A stretch of DNA of 13,213 nucleotides from assembly GCA_955652255.1 (NCBI GenBank), contig CATPAW010000097.1, positions 1 to 13,213 on the forward strand, read 5' to 3'. Each line of letters opens with the position of its first letter. Positions within the stretch are counted from its first letter, which is position 1. Below the pieces are notes generated by a model, which was not told where the DNA came from, searched no databases, and worked only from the letters and a program-made list of their open reading frames with translations. Source of the stretch: an uncultured Chthoniobacterales bacterium (GTDB lineage: Bacteria > Verrucomicrobiota > Verrucomicrobiia > Chthoniobacterales > UBA10450). Shown piece after piece: positions 1 to 9,691 of the stretch. A program made the position numbers and the translations under genes.

Positions 1-411
1 ATCCGCGCATTTGCCGATGAAGCGCTCGCGCAAAGCAAAGCAAAGAAGCCGCTGATCGATGTGCGTTCGCCCGGTGAATTCAAAGGCGAGGTCACACATA
101 TGCCGGAATATCCGCAGGAAGGTGTGCTGCGTGGCGGTCACATTCCCGGCGCGAAAAGCATGCCGTGGAAAACAGCGACGAACGAAGACAATACGTTTAA
201 ATCGGCGCCCGAGCTGGCGAAAATTTATTTCGATCAATGCGGGGTGAAAGCGGGCACGGACACAGTCGTGTATTGCCGAATTGGCGAACGGTCGAGTCAC
301 ACCTGGTTCGTACTCACGTATCTGCTCGGCCTCGATAACGTGCGCAATTACGACGGGTCGTGGACCGAATGGGGCAATAAAGTTGGCGCGCCGATCGAAA
401 AGGGCGCGTGA
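1..411 (+). CDS. Rhodanese-family sulfurtransferase, C-terminal part (5' end outside window)
   Basis: Reading frame 1 is open from the first base to the TGA at 409-411, giving 136 visible residues; the N-terminal part lies to the left. Sequence shows: a complete rhodanese domain with the LIDVRSPGEF strand, the GHIPGAKSMPW segment and the active-site loop YCRIGERSSHTW, whose Cys is at 274-276. Known for the family: this Cys accepts sulfur as a persulfide from thiosulfate or 3-mercaptopyruvate and passes it on. The CRIGERSSHTW loop is the form seen in the thiosulfate sulfurtransferase group (SseA/CysA2-like), whose members have two rhodanese domains and about 280 residues, so about half is visible. 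The next gene is a SufE-like sulfur acceptor in the same direction, which suggests a sulfur relay. The true substrate cannot be told from sequence. Confidence 0.9.
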   Translation: MRAFADEALAQSKAKKPLIDVRSPGEFKGEVTHMPEYPQEGVLRGGHIPGAKSMPWKTATNEDNTFKSAPELAKIYFDQCGVKAGTDTVVYCRIGERSSHTWFVLTYLLGLDNVRNYDGSWTEWGNKVGAPIEKGA

Positions 412-415
412 TTTT

Positions 416-472
416 TGTAGCGGCGTTCTATGACCGTCGAATCGATCCCGGCGCTCATAGAGCGCCGCTACA
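416..472. repeat. Inverted pair of GTAG-headed hairpin elements (pair 1), possible terminator
   Basis: The left arm, TGTAGCGGCGTTCTATGA at 416-433, and the right arm at 455-472 are inverted copies matching at 17 of 18 positions, so the whole unit can fold into one long stem. Read from its own end, each arm also forms a private hairpin just after TGTAG; the right arm gives CGGCGCTC-TAT-GAGCGCCG with 8 perfect pairs. The unit starts 5 nt after the sulfurtransferase stop and is followed by a short T run at 474-477, so it could act as a terminator. It is the first of six such pairs in the window. Confidence 0.8.
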
Positions 473-513
473 GTTTTAAATCCGCGTAATCCCGGTAGAA
501 TGGTAGGTTGTCG

Positions 514-969
514 ATGTACCCAACCAAGCTAAACAAGATCATCCATCTCTTCGAGACGCTGCCGGAAGATGAGCGGCGCGAGACGATTGTTTCTTACGCG
601 GAGAACGCGAAGAAACAGGAGCCGCGCAAAGACGAACAGTTCGACCTTGTCGATGTCCGCAAGGATGAGGAATGCATGGACACAGTCGGCGTTTATTTGC
701 ACGTCGATGAAAACGGCAAGGCGCAGATTCGCATGACGCTCGGACCAGAAGTGCAAACGCTTACCCGCGCGATGACGGCGATTCTTTGCAAAGGCCTGGA
801 AGGCTGCACGCCACAGGAGATTCTCGATCTTCCGAGCGATTTCGTCACGCGCATCGTTGGCGCCGAGCTTGTGCGCATCCGCAGCCAGACGATTTACTAC
901 GTGCTCACGCGCATCAAGGGGATCTGCAAAGTGTACCTCGATCGCCAGCGCATGGCGCAAGTGGCGTAG
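514..969 (+). CDS. SufE-like Fe-S/sulfur-transfer protein
   Basis: A 151-residue protein of the SufE family. Role known for the family: it accepts persulfide sulfur from a cysteine desulfurase or related donor and hands it to Fe-S cluster assembly. Sequence shows: the helix LFETLPEDERRETIVSYAEN; the acceptor Cys54 in EECMDTVGVYLHV, at the place of the Cys in the GCQS or ECQTPV motif; then the SufE-like run LTRAMTAILCKGLEGCTPQEIL and a C-terminal RIKG segment. ATG 514 is preferred because AGG at 505-507 lies 6 nt upstream; an in-frame TTG at 508 would add two residues but has no ribosome-binding site. The ECxxxV form resembles SufE homologues of actinobacteria, where a gene of this type lies beside sseA, matching the arrangement here. 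No sufS, sufB, sufC or sufD is visible, so the partner is unknown. Confidence 0.85.
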   Translation: MYPTKLNKIIHLFETLPEDERRETIVSYAENAKKQEPRKDEQFDLVDVRKDEECMDTVGVYLHVDENGKAQIRMTLGPEVQTLTRAMTAILCKGLEGCTPQEILDLPSDFVTRIVGAELVRIRSQTIYYVLTRIKGICKVYLDRQRMAQVA

Positions 970-982
970 GGCAACTGCGGTT

Positions 983-1088
983 TGTCATGTCGAGCGGAGT
1001 CGAGACATCTCTTATCGTTTTGTGAACGATGAGAAATTCCTCGACCCATTCGACTTCGCTCAGGGCAAGACTTTCGCTCGGAATGACA
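983..1088. repeat. Dispersed repeat copy A with TGTCAT...ATGACA inverted ends
   Basis: The left end, TGTCATGTCGAGCG (983-996), and the right end, CGCTCGGAATGACA (1075-1088), are inverted repeats matching at 12 of 14 positions. Inside is a smaller inverted repeat around CTTATCGTTTTGTGAACGATGAG. The sequence belongs to the recurrent class whose translation gives SGVETS and FDFAQGK/ARND peptides in many environmental genomes. It has no coding capacity; a MITE-like or REP-like origin is inferred. Confidence 0.7.
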
Positions 1089-1132
1089 TTGGATCGACAG
1101 CGGATTGCGCAGACGGGGGCATGGGACAGCGC

Positions 1133-1240
1133 TGTCATTCCGAGCGCAACGAGGAACGTCGCAGTCGAAGCGTTGCACAGTCTCCATTCTTAGAAGGCGA
1201 AGCCCGCTTATGTGAGGTCCTTCGCTTCGCTTAGGATGAT
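1133..1240. repeat. Dispersed repeat copy B, degenerate right end
   Basis: It starts with TGTCATTCCGAGCG (1133-1146), the exact reverse complement of the right end of copy A. It ends near CGCTTAGGATGATATGAC (about 1229-1245), a decayed form of the expected right end. Its length, near 108 bp, matches copy A although the middle differs, so it is a diverged member of the same family rather than a tandem duplicate. Confidence 0.65.
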
Positions 1241-1307
1241 ATGACGGCGGTTGTGAGCGATTCGGGCGTGAAGTTCTGCTTATTTCGTTTATTCTCGACG
1301 GCGCAAG

Positions 1308-4508
<3,201 letters not shown>

Positions 4509-4538
4509 CAGGTCCAGCGGTTCGTGCCACTTGTCAGA

Positions 4539-5156
4539 ATGAAATTGTCGATCTTGGCAGTATTTCTGCTCGGCGCAGTGTTTAACTCGGCGCAACTTGC
4601 AGCTGAAGAAAAGAAAGAGGAGAAAACTTCCGTGAGCACATCAAACGAAGTGGCGGTGATCAAAACAAGCGAAGGCGAGATGGTTGTGCAGTTTTGGAGT
4701 GATGCCGCGCCGAACACGATCGCCAATTTCAAGAAACTGGGGCGCTCCGGATTTTACGACGACACGATTTTTCATCGCATCGTGAAGGGCTTCATGATTC
4801 AAGGCGGCGATCCAAATTCGAAAGATCCGGCCAAGGAGAATCGCTACGGCCAAGGCGGTCCTGGTTACAAGATTAAAGCTGAGTTCAACGATCACCCACA
4901 CGAACGCGGCGTGATCTCAATGGCGCGCGAGCCAGACCCGAATTCTGCCGGGTCGCAGTTTTTCATCTGTCTCGCCAGCGTGCCGCAACTCGATCGTCAA
5001 TACACAACATTCGGCAAACTGATCAAAGGCGATGATGTGCTGGGAAAAATCGGCGACACGCCTGTCACCCGCAACAGCGCGGGCGAAATGAGCAAGCCGA
5101 CCAAGCGCGTCGTCATCAACAAGATTGACGTCGTAGCGGCCGATTCGATCAAATAA
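4539..5156 (+). CDS. Exported cyclophilin-type peptidyl-prolyl cis-trans isomerase
   Basis: A 205-residue protein with a signal peptide (Lys2, a hydrophobic run from about residue 4 to 15, likely cut near LAA-22), then a charged linker and a cyclophilin domain from about residue 35. It should catalyse prolyl isomerisation during protein folding in the periplasm. Sequence shows FHRIVKGFMIQGGD with the catalytic Arg at residue 80 and the Gln at 88, then GSQFFICL and FGKLIKGDDVL. The position of the cyclosporin-contacting Trp of human CypA (TEWLDG) is Gln in VPQLDRQ, so weak cyclosporin binding is likely, as in other bacterial members. ATG 4539 is chosen because it opens the signal peptide; an in-frame GTG at 4524 would add five residues. 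It lies 30 nt after carB and just before the nitrilase gene, so the three may share a transcript. Confidence 0.92.
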   Translation: MKLSILAVFLLGAVFNSAQLAAEEKKEEKTSVSTSNEVAVIKTSEGEMVVQFWSDAAPNTIANFKKLGRSGFYDDTIFHRIVKGFMIQGGDPNSKDPAKENRYGQGGPGYKIKAEFNDHPHERGVISMAREPDPNSAGSQFFICLASVPQLDRQYTTFGKLIKGDDVLGKIGDTPVTRNSAGEMSKPTKRVVINKIDVVAADSIK

Positions 5157-5184
5157 TTTTCACCATGGAATGGCTAAGGCGCAG

Positions 5185-6057
5185 ATGACAAAAGTCGCGC
5201 TCGTGCAAATGCAGTGCGGCCCGGAGCCGGAAAAAAATTTCTTGCGCGCCGTCGAATTCATTCGCGAGGCGGCGAGACAAGGCGCGCAGATCGTTTGCCT
5301 GCCGGAACTTTTCCGGTCGCAATATTTTTGCCAGACGGAAGATTACGCCAACTTTGCGCTGGCGGAGGAAATTCCCGGAAGATCGACAAGTACTCTGGGG
5401 GAGCTCGCGCGAGAACTTGGCGTCGTCATCGTCGCGTCGCTTTTCGAGAAACGCCGCGCCGGTGTTTATCACAATACCGCCGTTGTTCTCGATGCCGATG
5501 GAAAAATGCTCGGCAAGTATCGCAAGATGCACATCCCGGACGACCCCCTTTATCACGAGAAATTTTATTTCGCGCCGGGCGATCTCGGGTTCCAAGCCTG
5601 GCAAACCGCGCGCGGAAAGATCGGTGTTTGTGTCTGTTGGGACCAATGGTATCCGGAAGCGGCGCGACTAACGGCGTTGCGCGGTGCGGAGATCATTTTT
5701 TATCCGACGGCCATCGGCTGGCATCCAGCGGAGAAGAAGAAATTCGGCGCGACGCAGCATTCGGCGTGGGAAACGATCCAGCGCAGCCATGCAATCGCGA
5801 ATAGTTGCTATGTCGCGGCAGCGAACCGCATCGGTCATGAAACGCCGGCTCACGGCGCAGGCATCGAATTTTGGGGACAAAGTTTCGTCGTGGCGCCAAG
5901 CGGTGAGATCATCGCGAAAGCTTCCGTCGATCGCGAAGAAATTTTGACTGCGGATATCGATTGGGAAGACGTGGATCGACATCGCACCCACTGGCCGTTC
6001 TTGCGCGACCGCCGCGTCGATGCGTACTCGGACATTCAACAACGCCTGATCGATTGA
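5185..6057 (+). CDS. aguB: Nitrilase-superfamily amidase, probable N-carbamoylputrescine amidase
   Basis: A 290-residue carbon-nitrogen hydrolase. AguB enzymes hydrolyse N-carbamoylputrescine to putrescine, CO2 and ammonia, the last step of the agmatine route from arginine. Counted from an alternative ATG at 5170 (five residues longer), the nitrilase triad is Glu46 in CLPELF, Lys119 in YRKMHIP and Cys156 in CVCWDQWYPE. The segments YPTAIGWHP and AWETIQRSHAIAN are typical of the AguB branch, while beta-ureidopropionases and NAD synthetase amidase domains differ there. I prefer ATG 5185, because AAGG at 5176-5179 is 5 nt upstream and the N-terminus MTKVALVQM fits the family; nothing comparable precedes 5170. 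Agmatine deiminase (aguA) is not in the window, so the substrate is inferred from similarity. The gap to the cyclophilin is 13-28 nt. Confidence 0.82.
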   Translation: MTKVALVQMQCGPEPEKNFLRAVEFIREAARQGAQIVCLPELFRSQYFCQTEDYANFALAEEIPGRSTSTLGELARELGVVIVASLFEKRRAGVYHNTAVVLDADGKMLGKYRKMHIPDDPLYHEKFYFAPGDLGFQAWQTARGKIGVCVCWDQWYPEAARLTALRGAEIIFYPTAIGWHPAEKKKFGATQHSAWETIQRSHAIANSCYVAAANRIGHETPAHGAGIEFWGQSFVVAPSGEIIAKASVDREEILTADIDWEDVDRHRTHWPFLRDRRVDAYSDIQQRLID

Positions 6058-6061
6058 CTGC

Positions 6062-6136
6062 TGTAGCCGCTTCGCTCAGCGAAGCGCGGAACTTGATGCT
6101 ATCGCGCATCGCGCCGCCCAAAGGGCGGCGGCTACA
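6062..6136. repeat. Inverted pair of GTAG-headed hairpin elements (pair 2)
   Basis: The left arm has TGTAGC followed by CGCTTCGCT-C-AGCGAAGCG (6068-6086). The right arm, read on the minus strand from 6136, has TGTAGC followed by CGCCGCCC-TTT-GGGCGGCG. The heads are identical but the two stems are quite different sequences, and each is perfectly self-complementary. The unit begins 4 nt after the amidase stop and fills most of the gap before sodC; it may act as a terminator. Confidence 0.8.
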
Positions 6137-6172
6137 GTTTACCGCCGGAAGCTGCGGGTATAGGTTGATGGC

Positions 6173-6706
6173 ATGAAACGAAATTTCCTTTCCGCTTTTG
6201 TTTTGATGTCAGCGTTTTTTGTCGCGGTCGGCCTAGCTAACGCATCTGCGCAGGAAGTGAAGAAGGCAATCGCCGTGTTGCATGCAGCTTCTGCGAGCCA
6301 AGTGGCGGGCACGGTCACGTTCACCAGCATGAGCGACGGTATTCAAGTCGTCGCCGATGTGACTGGTCTGGCGCCGGGCAAACATGGTTTTCACATTCAT
6401 GAATTCGGCGATTGCTCGGCGGCCGATGCAACTTCGGCCGGCGGTCACTTCAATCCAACGCACAAGCAGCACGGCGGGCCCGATTCCGCTGAGCGTCACG
6501 TGGGCGACCTCGGCAATCTTGAAGCCGACGCATCTGGTAAAGCGCACCTCGAGTGGAAGGACAAATCGATGAAGTTGACGGGTGACAATTCGATTCTAGG
6601 TCATGCGGTGATCGTACACGAAAAGGAAGACGATCTGAAATCGCAACCGGTGGGCAACGCCGGCGGACGATTGGCGTGTGGCGTGATCGGGGTGGCCAAG
6701 CCGTAA
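6173..6706 (+). CDS. sodC: Cu/Zn superoxide dismutase, periplasmic
   Basis: A 177-residue protein with a signal peptide (MKRNFLSAFVLMSAFF..., cut probably after ASA near residue 26) and a Cu/Zn-SOD domain. It converts superoxide to oxygen and hydrogen peroxide in the periplasm. Every key residue is visible: copper ligands His74 and His76 in HGFHIHEFGDC, the bridging His92 in GGHFNP, zinc ligands His100, His109 and Asp112 in KQHGGP and RHVGDLGN, and copper ligand His149 in VIVHEKEDD. The active-site Arg166 and the disulfide pair Cys81-Cys169 are in GDC and GGRLACGVIG. Length and motif order are standard, so the enzyme should be active. The ATG opens a textbook signal peptide. It stands alone, with palindromic repeats on both sides, and probably has its own promoter in the gap upstream. 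Confidence 0.96.
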   Translation: MKRNFLSAFVLMSAFFVAVGLANASAQEVKKAIAVLHAASASQVAGTVTFTSMSDGIQVVADVTGLAPGKHGFHIHEFGDCSAADATSAGGHFNPTHKQHGGPDSAERHVGDLGNLEADASGKAHLEWKDKSMKLTGDNSILGHAVIVHEKEDDLKSQPVGNAGGRLACGVIGVAKP

Positions 6707-6714
6707 TTATTTCT

Positions 6715-6768
6715 GGTAGCGGCGATTGAGCTCAATCGCCAGGACGGTTCGTTGAAACCGCCCCTACC
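6715..6768. repeat. Inverted pair of GTAG-headed hairpin elements (pair 3)
   Basis: The left arm is GGTAGC then the perfect 20-nt palindrome at 6721-6740 (GGCGATTGAG and its complement). The right arm, read on the minus strand from 6768, is GGTAGG followed by GGCGGTT and AACCGTCC with one bulged base. Both heads are GGTAG instead of TGTAG, so head variants match within a pair. It lies between the sodC stop (6706) and the next gene (6789). Confidence 0.8.
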
Positions 6769-6788
6769 TGAATTATGGCGCGATACTC

Positions 6789-7844
6789 ATGGATTTGCTG
6801 ACGCTGATCGAAGTTCGCAGGGGCGCGCAGAACGGTGCCGTGACGGCGCGCGTGCATGTGCAAGTGGAGAGCGCCGCTCCGAAACTGACGCGCGAACAAC
6901 AACCCTATTGCGAACTGAATCTGGCCGACGCGTGCGACCAGATGACGCTGCGCGTATGGAGCGATCATCCCGCTTATAAGGCGTGTAGCGCACTCACGGC
7001 GGAGAGCTTCATCGAGCTCTCGGGCGAGTTTCACCGACATTCGCAATACGGACTCGAGGCGCGCAAATGGACGGTGCGACCGCTCACCGATCAGGAAAAA
7101 AACGAACTGCTGCAAGGCCCGGCCGACTTGCGCGCCCGGCAAGGAGCAGACTGGGAATTCATCGTGCAAACGACCCGGGCGATTGTCGATCCTCGCCTGC
7201 GCGCGTTGTGCGACTCATTTCTAAAAGAATGGGGCGATCGTTTTCGGCGCACGGCCGCGGCGCGCAACTATCACCATGCGCGTCGCGGCGGGCTCGTCGA
7301 ACATACCGCCCAGATGATGCGAGTCGCGCTCAAGATCGCGGCGTTGTATCCGGCATTGAATGTCGATCTTTTGCTCGCCGGTATTTTATTCCACGATTGC
7401 GGAAAGCTCTGGGAAAATTCGTTGCCGGAAAACGGATTCACCATGGGTTATGACGAGCGGGGTGAATTGATGGGGCACATCTCAATTGGCCTCGAGCTGG
7501 TCAATTCGCTCTGGCGAAAATTAAGCGCCGAAAATGCGAATGCGTGGAAAGACCTGACGCCAGCTTCGGAGGATGTCCGACTCCATTTGCTTCACCTGAT
7601 CGGCGCGCATCACGGCGAAGCGCAGTTCGGCTCGCCGGTCAGCCCGAAAACGCCGGAGGCGATGGCGCTTCACTACATCGACAATCTCGACGCACGCTTG
7701 GAAATGTTCGCCGCTGGTTATACGACCGCAAAGCCGCTGGCCGCTCGCATTTTCGATCGCGTCCGGCCGCTGCCGGCGAATTTAGTGACGCCGCTGGAAA
7801 AATTTTCAGCGGGTGAATCGCGGAACGACGGGAAACTACTGTAG
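6789..7844 (+). CDS. YhaM-like OB-fold/HD-domain 3'-5' exoribonuclease
   Basis: A 351-residue protein. The N-terminal part (about 15-100) reads as an OB-fold nucleic-acid-binding domain, with VTARVHVQVESAAP and a FIELSGEFHRHSQYGLEARKW strand pair. From about residue 130 comes an HD phosphohydrolase domain: YHHARRGGLVEHT (His162, His163, His172), the FHDCGK core (His202-Asp203), the AHHGE pair (His274-His275) and a late Asp298 in HYIDNLDARLEMF. The GGLVEHT...LLAGILFHDCGK layout is that of YhaM/CBF1, a metal-dependent 3'-5' exoribonuclease of Gram-positive bacteria; length is similar (YhaM about 314). Activity on RNA is inferred; other OB-HD proteins act on nucleotides. ATG 6789 lacks a clear ribosome-binding site. 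The TAG stop (7842-7844) lies inside the GTAG head of the following repeat. Confidence 0.85.
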   Translation: MDLLTLIEVRRGAQNGAVTARVHVQVESAAPKLTREQQPYCELNLADACDQMTLRVWSDHPAYKACSALTAESFIELSGEFHRHSQYGLEARKWTVRPLTDQEKNELLQGPADLRARQGADWEFIVQTTRAIVDPRLRALCDSFLKEWGDRFRRTAAARNYHHARRGGLVEHTAQMMRVALKIAALYPALNVDLLLAGILFHDCGKLWENSLPENGFTMGYDERGELMGHISIGLELVNSLWRKLSAENANAWKDLTPASEDVRLHLLHLIGAHHGEAQFGSPVSPKTPEAMALHYIDNLDARLEMFAAGYTTAKPLAARIFDRVRPLPANLVTPLEKFSAGESRNDGKLL

Positions 7845-7889
7845 GGGACGCCGTTGGCGTCCCATGGGAAGCAAATTGTTTCCCCTACA
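7840..7889. repeat. Inverted pair of GTAG-headed hairpin elements (pair 4), shared stop codons
   Basis: The left arm is TGTAG plus GGGACGCC-GTT-GGCGTCCC, 8 perfect pairs. The right arm, read on the minus strand from 7889, is TGTAG plus GGGAAACAATTTGCTTCCC, a weaker hairpin. The TAG in the left head is the stop codon of the YhaM-like gene. The TAG in the right head (7887-7885 on the minus strand) is the stop codon of the methyltransferase gene. The unit therefore sits exactly between two convergent genes and could serve as a two-way terminator. Confidence 0.82.
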
Positions 7890-8679
7890 AATCGATTCTT
7901 CGTTTTGCTTCGGCGAGATAACCTTCATCGATCTCGAATCCGATAAACTTCTTCACCCCGCATCTTTGCGCCGCGATCGCAGAATTTCCGATGCCCAGAA
8001 AAGGATCGAGCATCGTCTGGACACGAGAAATGCCGTGCAACTTGATGCACCATTCCGCCAATTGCACCGGAAACGTGGCCGGATGCGGACGCTCCTTCGC
8101 GCGGCTCTGAATGGTTTCGTAAGGAATAAACCAAGTATTGCCGCGGCAACGCAGATCGCCGCCCCGCGTGTGCGACCAGCGAGAAATATTACTCTTGTCC
8201 TGGTAAGGAACTCCGATGGCTAGCCGATCGATTTCGACCCGGCCCGTTTTCGTGAAGTGGAAAATATATTCATGGCAATCGTTCAGAAATCGCTTCGAGC
8301 TGATCGGCTTGAAATGCCCATACGAGCGAACCTCTCCTTCTCGATCCTCGATTGTGATCGATTTGACCCAATGAATCACATTTTGCAGAATAAAAACGTC
8401 TCGCAATCGCATGACGAGCTCGTGCGGTAACATCGGGCTCGAGGGCGCGGACCCAATATTAAGAAATAGCGATCCCTGTCCTTTCAGAACGCGTCGGATC
8501 TCTGCGGCCCATTCACGGCACCACTGTAGATACGATTGTCGATCTTGCCGGTCGGAATATTTCCGGTAACGAACGCCGAGATTGTAAGGTGGCGAAGTCA
8601 CAACAAGGTCGACATGTTCGCTCGGAAGGCACGCCATCCCTTTGATGCAATCCTCCAAGCGAAGATCGACTTTGGTCAC
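7885..8679 (-). CDS. Solitary beta-class DNA methyltransferase
   Basis: About 264 residues from a GTG at 8679; an in-frame TTG at 8706 would add nine residues, and an ATG at 8637 would be shorter. Sequence shows: catalytic motif IV TSPPYN close to the N-terminus and the S-adenosylmethionine motif I LDPFLGIGN near the C-terminus, followed by FIGFEIDEGYLAEAKRRI. This order (IV before I) defines beta-class amino-methyltransferases. SPPY, as opposed to DPPY, favours N4-cytosine as product, but N6-adenine is not excluded. The stretch between (WFIPYETI...RPHPATFP) is typical of this class; the recognition site cannot be read. No restriction endonuclease is adjacent, so it looks like an orphan enzyme. 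It is opposite in strand to its large neighbours, lies between repeat pairs 4 and 5, and by eye has less GC-biased third codon positions, which hints at transfer. Confidence 0.88.
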   Translation of the reverse strand: MTKVDLRLEDCIKGMACLPSEHVDLVVTSPPYNLGVRYRKYSDRQDRQSYLQWCREWAAEIRRVLKGQGSLFLNIGSAPSSPMLPHELVMRLRDVFILQNVIHWVKSITIEDREGEVRSYGHFKPISSKRFLNDCHEYIFHFTKTGRVEIDRLAIGVPYQDKSNISRWSHTRGGDLRCRGNTWFIPYETIQSRAKERPHPATFPVQLAEWCIKLHGISRVQTMLDPFLGIGNSAIAAQRCGVKKFIGFEIDEGYLAEAKRRIDL

Positions 8680-8721
8680 AGGACGAATTTGCCAGATAGG
8701 TCGCAATTCGTACAGCCGTTT

Positions 8722-8774
8722 TGTAGGGCGACGATCTTCGCCGCCACATCGGCGGCCAAAATGGCCTCCCTACA
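8722..8774. repeat. Inverted pair of GTAG-headed hairpin elements (pair 5)
   Basis: The left arm is TGTAG plus GGCGA-CGATC-TTCGCC. The right arm, read on the minus strand from 8774, is TGTAG plus GGAGGCC-ATTTT-GGCCGCC with one internal mismatch. It occupies the space between the divergently read methyltransferase and thiG, the only one of the six pairs not at a gene 3' end, so here it would lie in promoter or leader DNA. Confidence 0.78.
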
Positions 8775-8811
8775 ATTCGCACCACATAAAAAAGCGCGTA
8801 CCTTTTTAGCG

Positions 8812-9621
8812 ATGTCGGATAAGCCTTCGAAATTGAAGATCGCCGATCGCGAGTTCACTTCACGATTACTCGTCGGCACCGGGAAATTTGCCTCGAACGA
8901 GGTGATGCGCGACGCGCTGATCGCGAGCGGGACGGAAATCGTGACGGTGGCGTTGCGGCGCGCCGATTTGTCCGGCAAAGGCGATCCCTTTGCGAACATT
9001 CTCGATTTTATCGATCCGAAGCGCTTTCTTCTTTTGCCGAACACGAGCGGCGCGCGCAATGCCGCCGAGGCGGTGCGCCTGGCGCGACTCGCCGCCAGCG
9101 CCGGTTTGCCGACATGGGTGAAGCTCGAAATCCATCCCGACCCGCGATATCTCCTTCCCGATCCCGTGGAAACCTTGGCTGCGGCGGAGATTTTGGTGAA
9201 GGAAGGATTCACCGTTCTGCCCTACATCAACGCCGATCCGGTTCTGGCGAAGCGTTTGCAGGATGTCGGCACCGCAACGGTGATGCCGCTCGGCTCGCCC
9301 ATCGGCAGCAATCGCGGGATCGAAACCCGCGCCCAAATCGAAATCATTATCGAACAGGCAACCGTGCCAGTGGTTGTTGACGCTGGACTCGGCGCACCAA
9401 GCCAGGCCGCGGAAGCGATGGAGATGGGCGCCGACGCGGTGCTAGTGAACACGGCGATCGCCATTGCCGCCGATCCAGTTCGAATGGCACAAGCGTTTCG
9501 CAAAGCAATCGAGGCCGGGCGCGAGGCGCGCGAAATTGGGCTGGCGGAAAAATTGGCGACCGCAGCCGCAACCAGTCCGCTCACAGGATTTTTTTCGGAG
9601 AGCGAATCGCAACCGTTGTAG
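8812..9621 (+). CDS. thiG: Thiazole synthase
   Basis: A 269-residue protein. ThiG builds the thiazole phosphate ring of thiamine from 1-deoxyxylulose 5-phosphate, dehydroglycine (or iminoacetate) and the sulfur carried by ThiS thiocarboxylate. Sequence shows the N-terminal SRLLVGTGKF, VTVALRR, the Schiff-base Lys104 in WVKLEIHPDPRYLLPD, VMPLGSPIGSNRGI, VVVDAGLGAPSQAAEAMEMG and VLVNTAIAIAADPVRMA, so the enzyme is complete. ATG 8812 is chosen because family members begin just before the LKIADREFTSRLL strand. The frame is open upstream to 8536, but that stretch is repeat and the methyltransferase antisense strand. No thiS, thiH, thiO, thiF or thiE is adjacent, and no TPP riboswitch is recognisable in the short leader, so thiG is isolated here. 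The TAG stop (9619-9621) lies in the head of the next repeat. Confidence 0.96.
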   Translation: MSDKPSKLKIADREFTSRLLVGTGKFASNEVMRDALIASGTEIVTVALRRADLSGKGDPFANILDFIDPKRFLLLPNTSGARNAAEAVRLARLAASAGLPTWVKLEIHPDPRYLLPDPVETLAAAEILVKEGFTVLPYINADPVLAKRLQDVGTATVMPLGSPIGSNRGIETRAQIEIIIEQATVPVVVDAGLGAPSQAAEAMEMGADAVLVNTAIAIAADPVRMAQAFRKAIEAGREAREIGLAEKLATAAATSPLTGFFSESESQPL

Positions 9622-9687
9622 CCACGGCCCTGTGGGCCGTTGTCTCAGGAGCAAAATTATCCGACGCGCCACAAGCGCGTGGCTACA
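9617..9687. repeat. Inverted pair of GTAG-headed hairpin elements (pair 6)
   Basis: The left arm is TGTAGCC then ACGGCCC-TGT-GGGCCGT. The right arm, read on the minus strand from 9687, is TGTAGCC then ACGCGC-TTGTG-GCGCGT. The heads agree over TGTAGCCACG, while the stems differ and each is self-complementary. The left head supplies the thiG stop codon; the right end is 4 nt from the stop of the small minus-strand gene, so the unit again lies between convergent genes. Confidence 0.8.
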
Positions 9688-9691
9688 GAAT

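Larger units (their letters stand above)
970..1307. other. Gene-free gap upstream of carB, mostly repeat
   Basis: No credible gene lies in these 338 bases. About 983-1088 and 1133-1240 are two copies of a dispersed repeat, listed separately. The remainder (1243-1307) directly precedes carB and should carry its promoter and leader. I see no clear -35/-10 pair, attenuator or riboswitch there, and no strong Shine-Dalgarno site before the carB ATG. Several frames run open across the repeats, but their peptides (for example the FDFAQGKTFARND type) are the artefacts this repeat gives wherever it occurs. Confidence 0.7.

Noticed and set aside
416..472. Considered as a CRISPR-like or tRNA-like structure
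   Set aside because: It has only one inverted pair, no regular spacers, and no cloverleaf or CCA end; the same head-plus-hairpin layout recurs at five other gaps.
857..1234. Plus-strand open frames through the 970-1240 gap
   Set aside because: They are translations of the dispersed repeat (FDFAQGK/ARND-type peptides) and start inside sufE in another frame.
7813..8223. Plus-strand open frame of 136 codons after the YhaM-like gene
   Set aside because: It is the antisense of the methyltransferase C-terminal domain, which has clear motif I on the minus strand.
8536..8811. N-terminal extension of ThiG by 92 codons
   Set aside because: ThiG family members start near the LKIADREFTSRLL strand; the extension runs through repeat pair 5 and the antisense strand of the methyltransferase.
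8775..8811. TPP riboswitch before thiG
   Set aside because: The leader is only a few dozen bases after the repeat and I see none of the conserved thi-box core; a covariance-model search would settle it.
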